Positions 7,544-14,372 of a stretch of DNA of 24,509 nucleotides are shown piece by piece. Under the pieces are notes generated by a model, which saw only the letters and a list, made by a program, of their open reading frames with translations, searched no databases and was not told the DNA's origin. Source of the DNA: CAADGY01 sp900696665. GTDB taxonomy: Bacteria > Acidobacteriota > Terriglobia > Bryobacterales > Bryobacteraceae. Position 1 is the stretch's first letter. Each line of letters begins with the position of its first letter. Both the position numbers and the translations under genes were made by a program. The stretch spans positions 1 through 24,509 of the forward strand of contig JAPSFM010000080.1 in assembly GCA_035063885.1 (NCBI GenBank). The letters are read 5' to 3'.

Positions 7544-8729
7544 GAGGTTTCCGGTCGAGATCGGCAAACGCCTCCCGCGCCGCAGCTCTGCCGCTTTCCT
7601 TCGCCTTGTAGCCTTCCGCCTGGAGAGCGGTCTCCAACGCCTCCAGCAAAGACAAAATGCTCTCTTCGGTGGCCAGCGGCCCCATAATGCCGATGCGGAA
7701 GATCTTTCCCGCGAGCGGCCCGAAGCCTCCCAGAATCTCGATGCCGTGCGATTCGAGCAGCCGCCTGCGGACCTTCGCGTCGTCCACACCCTTCGGCACG
7801 CGCGGCGTGTTCAGGTTCCAGATGCGATGGCCGTCAGCCACGTGCATCGTCATTCCCATCGCTTCGAGCCCGGATACCAGGGCGAGGTGGCATCGCAGAT
7901 GCCGCTTCCAGCGATTCTCAAGACCTTCTTCCGCTATGAGCATCAGCGCTTCCCGCAGCGCATAGAACATCGATATCGGCGCCGTGTGGTGATAGCGATG
8001 CGAACCCTCGTAGTATTCGTCGAGCAGGCGCAGGTCGAGATACCAGGTATCCACCGGACGCTTCCGCGCGCGCAGCCGCTCCATGGCGCGGGCGGAAACA
8101 CTGATCGGGGCAAGTCCCGGCGGACAGCTCAGACCTTTCTGCGTGCAACTGTACGCGATGTCAATGCCGGTGTTGTCCATCATGATGGGCATCGCGCCGA
8201 GCGAGGTAACACAATCCGCAATAACGACGGCGCCCACTTCATGAGCGGCTCTTGAAATCCCAGTGCCGGACTGAAGCGCGCCTGTCGAGGTCTCGGCATT
8301 CACGTAGGCGACAACCGCCGGCTTCTCGCGGTGGATAAAGTCACGAACTTCGCCGTCTCCGAACACCTCACCCCAGGGTTTCTCCAACCGGACGACGTTC
8401 GCGCCGTGACGGCCGGCCATTTCCGAAATCCGGTCGCAGAAATACCCGTTCGCCAGCACGGCAAACTTCGTGCCCGGCTCCACGAAGTTCACAACGGCGG
8501 CTTCCATTCCGCTGCTCCCGGTGCCGGAGATCACCATGGTGAAATCGTTAGACGTTCCGAGCACCTGTGCTAAGAGCTTGCGGATATCCTCAAACACCGT
8601 GAAGAAGTACGGGTCCAGATGCCCGACAATCGGCTTCGACATGGCATCATAGACACGCGGCTCAACCATGGTCGGCCCAGGTCCGTAGAGCAAACGCCTG
8701 GGCGGATTCAAAGGAGGATAATCAGGCAT
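7533..8729 (-). CDS. Class V aminotransferase (alanine/serine-glyoxylate type)
   Basis: A 398-residue PLP-dependent fold-type I enzyme. It begins in family style with Leu-Asn-Pro-Pro-Arg-Arg-Leu-Leu-Tyr-Gly-Pro-Gly-Pro. It has the phosphate loop Ser-Gly-Thr-Gly-Ser-Ser-Gly (68-74), Asp172 for the pyridine nitrogen, and the Schiff-base Lys198 in Ser-Cys-Thr-Gln-Lys-Gly. Known relatives transfer amino groups from alanine or serine to glyoxylate. A TTG start at 8768, overlapping the ribBA-like stop as TTGA, would add 13 residues; I prefer ATG 8729 because homologues begin here and a -10-like box lies 8 bases upstream. It follows the riboflavin gene on the same strand, but no metabolic link is evident. 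Confidence 0.88.
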   Translation of the reverse strand: MPDYPPLNPPRRLLYGPGPTMVEPRVYDAMSKPIVGHLDPYFFTVFEDIRKLLAQVLGTSNDFTMVISGTGSSGMEAAVVNFVEPGTKFAVLANGYFCDRISEMAGRHGANVVRLEKPWGEVFGDGEVRDFIHREKPAVVAYVNAETSTGALQSGTGISRAAHEVGAVVIADCVTSLGAMPIMMDNTGIDIAYSCTQKGLSCPPGLAPISVSARAMERLRARKRPVDTWYLDLRLLDEYYEGSHRYHHTAPISMFYALREALMLIAEEGLENRWKRHLRCHLALVSGLEAMGMTMHVADGHRIWNLNTPRVPKGVDDAKVRRRLLESHGIEILGGFGPLAGKIFRIGIMGPLATEESILSLLEALETALQAEGYKAKESGRAAAREAFADLDRKPQPA

Positions 8730-8733
8730 ACAA

Positions 8734-8746
8734 GGATAGTCTATCC
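8734..8746. promoter_or_regulatory. 13-bp palindrome over the aminotransferase -10 region
   Basis: GGATAG-T-CTATCC is a perfect palindrome lying 4 to 16 bases before the ATG at 8729. It contains TAGACT (minus strand, 8743-8738), a TAnnnT -10 candidate exactly 8 bases before that ATG. It may be an operator; no regulator gene is adjacent. Confidence 0.35.
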
Positions 8747-8764
8747 GGTTTCCGGCGGCTTTCT

Positions 8765-9904
8765 TCAATACGGTTCGTGTACAGGGATCTGCTCAACGAT
8801 CTCGATGCCGAATCCTTCCAGCCCGACGATCTTGCGCGGATGATTGGTCAGAAGCCGTATGGTGCTGAGGCCGAGATCGGAGAGAATCTGCGCTCCGATG
8901 CCGCTTTCATATTGCAGCAGCCGCTGGCCGTCCGGCGTCGTGTAGTGCATGAAATCGCGCCCATGCGAAACGAGCCGCGGAAGCCCGGCATCGCTATATT
9001 GGAGCCGAATGCCGGGTCCGGTCTGGTGCAGGTACACCAACACGCCGGCTCCTTCTTTCGCGATGCGCCCAAGCGAATGGTCGATGAGATCGCGGCACTC
9101 GCAATCGGCGGACCGGAAAACATCCCCGTAGACGCAGTGCGAATGCATCCGCACTACGACGTTCTCTGTGCCAGCCACAGAACCGCGAACCAGGGCAAGG
9201 TGCGTCTCGCGTTCCAGCGCGCTGGAGTAAGCGATGGTTTTAAATTCGCCGAACGGAGTGTGGAGGAGGCCCTCCGCCACACGCCGGACGAACTTCTCGT
9301 GCTGGAGCCGGTAGCGAATCAACTCAGCCACCGAAATCATTTTCAGGTCATGGAGGCGGCAGAAGTTCTCGAGTTCCGGCACCCTCGCCATGGAGCCGTC
9401 GTTGTTCATGACTTCGCAGATGACGCCCCCGGGACTGAGACCGGCGAGGCGGGCCAGATCAACCGCCGCCTCCGTCTGTCCGGCCCGGACCAGAACGCCG
9501 CCTTCCCTTGCGCGGAGCGGAAAGACGTGCCCGGGACGCGCCAGATCCTCCGGCCTGGTCGCCGGATCCATGGAGAGGCGGATCGTGTGCGCGCGGTCCG
9601 CGGCGGAGATGCCCGTGGTGATCCCCTCGCGGGCGTCGATGGCTTCGCAAAAGGCAGTGCCGAACTTTGAGGTGTTGTTCGGCGACATCAACGGAATGCG
9701 CAGTTCGTCACACCGCTCCGCGCTCAAGGCCAGGCAGATGAGCCCCCGGCCATGTGTCGCCATGAAGTTGATGATGTCCGGAGTGATCTTCGCGGCTGCA
9801 ATGGTCAGGTCGCCTTCGTTCTCCCGGTCTTCGTCATCGACAACCACCAACATTCTGCCTTGCCGGAAATCGTCGAGCGCTTCCGGAATCGAAGCAAATG
9901 GCAT
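8765..9904 (-). CDS. ribBA: RibBA-type protein: DHBP synthase with a divergent GTP cyclohydrolase II-like domain
   Basis: A 379-residue two-domain riboflavin protein. Residues 1-200 are 3,4-dihydroxy-2-butanone-4-phosphate synthase, with Asp-Asp-Glu-Asp-Arg-Glu-Asn-Glu-Gly-Asp (23-32), Thr-His-Gly-Arg-Gly (50-54) and Gly-His-Val-Phe-Pro-Leu (125-130). The metal-ligand His of the usual Gly-His-Thr-Glu motif is Gln143. Residues 205-379 follow the GTP cyclohydrolase II fold and keep the zinc cysteines (Cys257, Cys268, Cys270). However, the Arg-Gln-Glu-Gly-Arg-x-Ile-Gly segment reads His-Gln-Thr-Gly-Pro-Gly-Ile-Arg, and positions matching E. coli RibA Tyr105, Asp126 and Arg128 are not conserved. 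The DHBP synthase role is likely; cyclohydrolase activity is doubtful, so the symbol describes architecture only. The start ATG at 9904 has no clear Shine-Dalgarno. Confidence 0.85.
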   Translation of the reverse strand: MPFASIPEALDDFRQGRMLVVVDDEDRENEGDLTIAAAKITPDIINFMATHGRGLICLALSAERCDELRIPLMSPNNTSKFGTAFCEAIDAREGITTGISAADRAHTIRLSMDPATRPEDLARPGHVFPLRAREGGVLVRAGQTEAAVDLARLAGLSPGGVICEVMNNDGSMARVPELENFCRLHDLKMISVAELIRYRLQHEKFVRRVAEGLLHTPFGEFKTIAYSSALERETHLALVRGSVAGTENVVVRMHSHCVYGDVFRSADCECRDLIDHSLGRIAKEGAGVLVYLHQTGPGIRLQYSDAGLPRLVSHGRDFMHYTTPDGQRLLQYESGIGAQILSDLGLSTIRLLTNHPRKIVGLEGFGIEIVEQIPVHEPY

Positions 9905-10015
9905 ATTGTGGAACTCATATTCAATATAGCTTGTACCCCCGAAGAAGGGAGCATCCCACGTGGAATGATGCGCGGTTTGCCCTCGCGCTTTGCGATATGA
10001 ACAGGATCCGCGGAC

Positions 10016-10804
10016 TCACTTCAAACGCCAGCGGTCTTTCACGAACTCGCCGGTGCCGTCGTTCCAGGTTCCAAACTTCGCTGCCATCTGGCCTCCATCC
10101 ACAAAGAGGGTGGCGCCGGTGATAAACGACGCCAGGTCCGATGCCAGGAACGCGATGGCGTTGGCTACTTCCGACGTCTCGCCACCACGTCCGAGCGGGA
10201 TCTGGCGGAAATATTCCTTGATCACGGGGGGATTGTCGTAGAAAGAAGTCGTCAGCCGGGTCCTGATAAGGCCCGGGCAAACAGCGTTGATGCGGATCTG
10301 GTGCGGCCCGAGTTCGTTGGCGGCGGTGTGCAGCAACCCGAGCAGGCCCGCTTTGGTGACATTGTAGGCGATCAGCTCAGCCTCACCGTCGTAAGAATTC
10401 GTGGAAGCCGTAAGGACGATCGATCCGGAACGCCTGGGTTTCATGAGATCCGCCGCCACCTGGACCGTATAAAAGACCCCCGAAAGATTGACCGCCAGCG
10501 TCCGCTCCCACACCTCCGGCGGAGTCGAGAAAAGATCACGGAACCACACCGTTCCGGCGTTCGCAACGACGACATCCGGTACACCCGATTGCGCAAACGC
10601 CGCTTCGAGTGACTCGCGGCTGGTTACGTCCATGACGCATCCGTGGGCGCCGAACTCCGCTGCTACCTCGGAGGGTTTCTCTTTCTCCAGGTCGAAGATC
10701 CAGACCGATGCGCCTCCGCGGGCGAGGGCACGCGCCGCCGCCAGTCCGATTCCATTTGCTCCTCCAGTTATAACCGCGGTCTTACCGCTGAAGTCCATTT
10801 GCAT
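10016..10804 (-). CDS. SDR family NAD(P)-dependent oxidoreductase
   Basis: A 262-residue classical short-chain dehydrogenase. The cofactor motif Thr13-Gly-Gly-Ala-Asn-Gly-Ile-Gly20 is followed by Asp38 after the second strand, which favours NAD(H). Asn-Ala-Gly is at 82-84, and the catalytic residues are Ser134, Tyr147 and Lys151 with correct spacing. The C-terminal part is typical (Val-Cys-Pro-Gly-Leu-Ile and Phe-Val-Asp-Gly-Gly). The start could instead be the third-codon ATG at 10798. It is divergent from the glycosidase-like gene with about 50 bases between the likely starts. The substrate is unknown; a sugar or polyol is a guess from the neighbour only. Confidence 0.9.
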   Translation of the reverse strand: MQMDFSGKTAVITGGANGIGLAAARALARGGASVWIFDLEKEKPSEVAAEFGAHGCVMDVTSRESLEAAFAQSGVPDVVVANAGTVWFRDLFSTPPEVWERTLAVNLSGVFYTVQVAADLMKPRRSGSIVLTASTNSYDGEAELIAYNVTKAGLLGLLHTAANELGPHQIRINAVCPGLIRTRLTTSFYDNPPVIKEYFRQIPLGRGGETSEVANAIAFLASDLASFITGATLFVDGGQMAAKFGTWNDGTGEFVKDRWRLK

Positions 10805-10854
10805 ATAACGTGAGTTCTACCACACTGTTTGTGATAAAAGTGATTCGGACTCTT

Positions 10855-12870
10855 ATGCGACCTACACGACGTCTGCTGATTCAGTTGCTTGCCGCACCCG
10901 TATTGGCGCGCGCGCAAGCGCCCGTTCCGAAGCGGTTGCTCCGTGCCGGCTGTTTCTTCGGATTGCACTTCGACCTGCATCCGAACGAGAAGGATAAGGA
11001 ACTCGGGCGCGATGTGAACGACGCAATGGTGGACGCTTTTCTCGACCGGGTCCAGCCCGATTATGTGCAATATGACTGTAAAGGGCACGTGGGATATCTG
11101 GGTTTTCCATCGGCAACGGGAACATCCGCACCCGGCATCGTGAATGATTCGCTCGAAATCTGGCGGCGCGTGACAGCGCGGCGGGGCGTGGCCCTCTTCA
11201 TCCACTTTTCGGGTGTCCTCGATGAACTCGCGGTGAAACAGCATCCGGAATGGGCAGCGGTGATGCGTGACGGCAAAACAGCCGCGCAGCAAACCAGCAC
11301 GTTCGGTCCATACGTGGACGAGCGCATGATTCCGCAGTTGAAGGAAGCTATTCAGAGATACGACATCGACGGCGCCTGGGTGGATGGAGAGTGCTGGGGC
11401 GTCAACCCGGACTACTCGCAATGGGCGGCGGAAGCGTGGCGCAAGGCGAGTGGAACTACTCAGATGCCCAGAACTCCGGAGGAACCCCGCTGGCAGGAGT
11501 TTCTTGAATTCAACCGCGAGCAGTTCCGCCGCTACGTGCGGCACTATGTCGACAAGCTACACTCCTTCAAGCCTTCCTTCCAGATTGCGAGCAACTGGCT
11601 TTACAGCACCTATGTACCCGAGAAGCCCGATCTGCCGGTGGATTTCATTTCAGGCGATTACCTCGGCAATGCCCCCATCTCAACCGCGCGCCTGGAAGCC
11701 CGCTACATGGCGGCCACCGGAAAGCCATGGGACCTGATGGCCTGGGGATTCCAGGTTGTGCGAGGCGATGGTTCCGGCTTGGTTCATAAACCTGCGGTGC
11801 AGTTGCAGCAGGAGGCGGCAGTCGTGCTGGCGCAGGGCGGTGGATTCCAGATCTATTACCAGCCCACGCGGGCAGGCAAACTGGATGATCGCCACATCAA
11901 CGTAATGGCTTCGGTCGCAAAGTTCTGTCGCGCACGCCAGCAACTGAGCCACAAGTCCGAACCCGAACCGCAAGTGGGGCTTCTGTTCTCCAGGAACTCT
12001 CTATTCAGACACACCAGCAGACTGTTCGGCGGATGGGGCGCGGCTTCGAATCCCGCACGCGGGCTGCTGGACGCGCTGTTGGAGTCCCATTACTCCGTGG
12101 ATGTCATCCCGGACTGGAAGCTCGCGGATGTGGCGGCCCTTTATCCCCTGATTGCCGTCCCGGACTGGATCGATATCGGCGCCGCCTGCACGGGCGTGCT
12201 TGTCGAGCACGTGCGCCGCGGCGGACGGCTACTGATAACAGGCTCGGAAAATGCGCGGCTGTTCCAGGAATCCCTCGGAGTGAAGTTCCTGGGCGGACCC
12301 GCCAAACAATCCGCTTACGTGCCGGACGGCGAAGTGTTCGGCAACCTGTCCGGCTTGTGGCAGGATGTGGAAACCGTGAGCGCGCGCTCCCTCGAAAACC
12401 GCTATCCAACCTACGATTCGACACGCGATGCGAAGTGTGCGGCTTCGGTATGCGATTTCGGCAAAGGGAAAATCGCCGCCATCTACGGACCCGTGGGCTC
12501 CGTCTTCGCCGCCAGTCATGCGCCGGCGGTCCGCAAGTTCCTCCACCGCGTGGTCTCCGGCATCTTTACGCCGGACGTGAGCATCGAAGCGCCTCCCACC
12601 GTCGAGATGGCGCTGCGGCGCAAGCACGGGCGAATGCTGGTGCACCTGGTTAATGTGACGGCCATGCAGGTATCGGGGGACTATGCGGCGATTGACTATG
12701 TTCCGGCTGCCGGTCCCGTCATCCTGACAGTCCGGGGCCGCAAACCGCGCGGCGTGCTTCTTGAGCCGGGCGGCGCGGCGCTGGACGTCTTGCAGGATGA
12801 AACGGCCGGCACATGGCGCACAACAGTCTCTTCGATTCACCTGCACGAGATTGTTTCGATTGAAGGGTGA
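10855..12870 (+). CDS. Secreted glycoside hydrolase-like protein (TIM barrel plus GATase-like domain)
   Basis: A 671-residue protein from the ATG at 10855; an in-frame GTG at 10810 would add 15 residues ahead of the leader. The N-terminus Arg-Arg-Leu-Leu-Ile-Gln-Leu-Leu-Ala-Ala ending near Ala-Arg-Ala-Gln is a signal peptide, Sec or Tat. The first half reads as a (beta/alpha)8 glycosidase-like barrel with Asp-Gly-Ala-Trp-Val-Asp-Gly-Glu near residue 175, where alpha-L-fucosidase-like enzymes place the nucleophile Asp. A middle domain (about 375-500) resembles the GATase-like trimerisation domain of beta-galactosidases, and the end is a small beta-sandwich. I cannot assign a GH family or sugar. 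It is convergent with the last gene of the T6SS cassette. Confidence 0.75.
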   Translation: MRPTRRLLIQLLAAPVLARAQAPVPKRLLRAGCFFGLHFDLHPNEKDKELGRDVNDAMVDAFLDRVQPDYVQYDCKGHVGYLGFPSATGTSAPGIVNDSLEIWRRVTARRGVALFIHFSGVLDELAVKQHPEWAAVMRDGKTAAQQTSTFGPYVDERMIPQLKEAIQRYDIDGAWVDGECWGVNPDYSQWAAEAWRKASGTTQMPRTPEEPRWQEFLEFNREQFRRYVRHYVDKLHSFKPSFQIASNWLYSTYVPEKPDLPVDFISGDYLGNAPISTARLEARYMAATGKPWDLMAWGFQVVRGDGSGLVHKPAVQLQQEAAVVLAQGGGFQIYYQPTRAGKLDDRHINVMASVAKFCRARQQLSHKSEPEPQVGLLFSRNSLFRHTSRLFGGWGAASNPARGLLDALLESHYSVDVIPDWKLADVAALYPLIAVPDWIDIGAACTGVLVEHVRRGGRLLITGSENARLFQESLGVKFLGGPAKQSAYVPDGEVFGNLSGLWQDVETVSARSLENRYPTYDSTRDAKCAASVCDFGKGKIAAIYGPVGSVFAASHAPAVRKFLHRVVSGIFTPDVSIEAPPTVEMALRRKHGRMLVHLVNVTAMQVSGDYAAIDYVPAAGPVILTVRGRKPRGVLLEPGGAALDVLQDETAGTWRTTVSSIHLHEIVSIEG

Positions 12871-12872
12871 GG

Positions 12873-12890
12873 CCGGCGTCACTCCGCCGG
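12873..12890. terminator. Hairpin between convergent genes
   Basis: CCGGCG (12873-12878) and CGCCGG (12885-12890) form a perfect 6-bp stem with a 6-base loop, just where the glycosidase gene and the T6SS-cassette operon converge. No T tract follows on either strand, so its role as terminator is uncertain. Confidence 0.3.
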
Positions 12891-13316
12891 TGTCATCTCG
12901 CGTACGTATACGCGGCTCCAAATCAGCGGGATGCTGCGCCGCTCATAGGTGACGTTTACCTGCTGACCCACCTCATAGCCGGCGGCGGCGTTTACCGGCA
13001 GTGCGTATCGCACCTGCTCGGAGGATCTCTCCAGGCGAATCTGGAATTCGATGCGGTCGGGCAGTTCGAATTCATTGGTCGTCCACAGCTCCCTTCGCGG
13101 CGACGCCTGCCGCCGGACGATTGTGCGGGCGGGAAGAATCTGCTTGGCGGTAATGACGCCGGATTCCGAGACACGGGCCGCCGGACACACGAATGCCACA
13201 TACAGCAGCACGGCCGCCGCGCACATGATGAGCGCCAAACCAAAAAAGACCGGCATGGCCACCCGCGGATTAACCCGTGCCCAAAGAGTAGAGGTGAGCA
13301 TTCGAAGGCGTCCCAT
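12879..13316 (-). CDS. Small membrane-anchored protein of unknown family, last gene of the T6SS cassette
   Basis: A 145-residue protein with one strong transmembrane segment (about residues 20-43, Val-Ala-Met-Pro-Val-Phe-Phe-Gly onward) and a soluble C-terminal part of about 100 residues rich in beta-strand-like sequence, ending in a Tyr-Glu-Arg-Arg-Ser segment. The C-terminal part resembles small beta-barrel domains found after one TM helix (DUF3592-like), but I am not sure. The gene starts 15 bases after the DUF416-like gene. No good ribosome binding site precedes ATG 13316, so translation may be coupled; ATG 13301 is an alternative. By position it may be an accessory or second immunity protein, or unrelated. 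Confidence 0.65.
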   Translation of the reverse strand: MGRLRMLTSTLWARVNPRVAMPVFFGLALIMCAAAVLLYVAFVCPAARVSESGVITAKQILPARTIVRRQASPRRELWTTNEFELPDRIEFQIRLERSSEQVRYALPVNAAAGYEVGQQVNVTYERRSIPLIWSRVYVREMTPAE

Positions 13317-13331
13317 CGGCGCCGTGGATGA

Positions 13332-13847
13332 TCACTCGGCGCGTTCTCCGCGATCGTAGTCCGGCACGGTATTCACGATCTCACGTGTCACGCGCGCCGG
13401 AGCGGACTCCAGCCGTTCGATCAGTGTCCGCTGCCATCGTTCCTCCTCCACTTCCACCCTTCGGCTGTCTTCGTAGTAAAGGCCCACCAGGCTGGCCATC
13501 TGCTCCGCCACGCTCGCGGCATGAGAGGCCGAATCATCCGGCTCCAAAGCCATCAGTGCCGGAATGCCTCCCGCTCCGGCGCAAGCCATCTCGAACTCAC
13601 TTGAGTCTTCAGTGATCGGAATGGCGTTATGAATGCTTTCATAAATCGCCTCGGCTTCGGCGCGGTTGATGGTTTCACCCCCGGCCGCGCGCCAGCCGAA
13701 ATCGATTCCCCGGCGGGCCGGTTCTTCGCCCGGAATCGCTTCGCCGAGATTCGCAACTTCGTTCAGAATGCGCTCACCGCAAGCGGCCGCAAACGCCAGA
13801 CGTTTGGACATCGGCAGAGCCGCCAGCATCGGTTCCAATCCAGGCAC
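13332..13847 (-). CDS. DUF416-like (YjaG-like) protein, candidate immunity protein
   Basis: A 171-residue acidic, helix-rich cytoplasmic protein. The start (Leu-Ala-Ala-Leu-Pro, then Leu-Ala-Phe-Ala-Ala-Ala-Cys-Gly-Glu-Arg) and the later Glu-Ala-Ile-Tyr-Glu helix and Ala-Ser-Leu-Val segment resemble the DUF416/YjaG family of unknown function. The start is GTG at 13847, preceded by a near-perfect Shine-Dalgarno (GGAGG at 13858-13854, 6 bases away), much stronger than at the other genes of the operon. It lies 36 bases after the toxin stop. A small acidic protein straight after a polymorphic toxin, with boosted translation, is the usual position of an immunity gene. That role is inference. Confidence 0.7.
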   Translation of the reverse strand: MPGLEPMLAALPMSKRLAFAAACGERILNEVANLGEAIPGEEPARRGIDFGWRAAGGETINRAEAEAIYESIHNAIPITEDSSEFEMACAGAGGIPALMALEPDDSASHAASVAEQMASLVGLYYEDSRRVEVEEERWQRTLIERLESAPARVTREIVNTVPDYDRGERAE

Positions 13848-13853
13848 CAGCTT

Positions 13854-13858
13854 CCTCC
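13854..13858 (-). promoter_or_regulatory. Strong Shine-Dalgarno deciding the GTG start of the DUF416-like gene
   Basis: The minus strand reads GAGGAGGAAG just before the GTG at 13847, with 6 bases between GGAGG and the start codon. It selects GTG 13847 over the internal methionines. Confidence 0.7.
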
Positions 13859-13883
13859 TCCAAAGAATTATCTCCGATAACCA

Positions 13884-14372
13884 TCATCCCGGATCTCCAC
13901 GGCTGGGCTGAGTGCGCGATTTGGGCATATCGGGCAACCTGTCCACCCGGTCAAGCCCCGGATCGTTCAAGCGGTCGTGCACAATACCGGTGCACCCGCC
14001 GCAGCACGGGCGCGTCGGGGTCAGTGAGAGCACCTCGTAATCGTTCTCCTGCGCCCATGTGGTCAAACGGTCCTCGGCATGCTCCGCCTCTCCCCTGCGC
14101 CGGGTTTGGGGCCGGACATACATCTCATCCGTGACACCGGCATCACGGGCATATGGATGCGGTGTGCGGCGGTTCGGATCCTTCGGGCCGACATTGGAAG
14201 TAACGACGGTCCGGACCTCTCCGGTTTGCCGATGCCGGACCGTGGCGACCACATAAGTTCTGCCGTCCTTCTCGAAAGGGATGCGCATCATCCGCTTCCG
14301 GATGTTGCGCGCCAGGTTTCTCTGGCGGTGCCTCAGTCTCCGCAGGCGGCGTGGCGACATGTGCGGGCAGCG
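13884..14372 (-). other. Toxin tip domain of the RHS protein, cytidine-deaminase-fold candidate
   Basis: The last 162 residues follow the end of the RHS core. A basic stretch (about 15 Arg in the first 35 residues) leads to a predicted beta-strand pair. Then come His1120-Ala-Glu1122 (14081-14073) and, after two short secondary-structure elements, Pro-Cys-Cys-Gly-Gly-Cys (residues 1144-1149, 14009-13992). HxE followed by CxxC is the zinc-site pattern of the deaminase superfamily, in which Glu is the proton shuttle. Of the toxin families I can recall, it looks most like the HAE-type deaminases in polymorphic toxins, but I cannot name the subfamily. The extra Cys1145 makes the second motif unusual. 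Target (DNA, RNA or nucleotide) is unknown. Confidence 0.6.

Noticed and set aside
8766..8768. TTG start of the aminotransferase overlapping the ribBA-like stop (TTGA)
   Set aside because: No Shine-Dalgarno and 13 extra residues unlike the family; ATG 8729 has a -10 box at the spacing seen elsewhere.
8777..9670. Plus-strand open frame of 297 codons opposite ribBA
   Set aside because: Antisense shadow of a well-conserved enzyme; composition is atypical for a protein.
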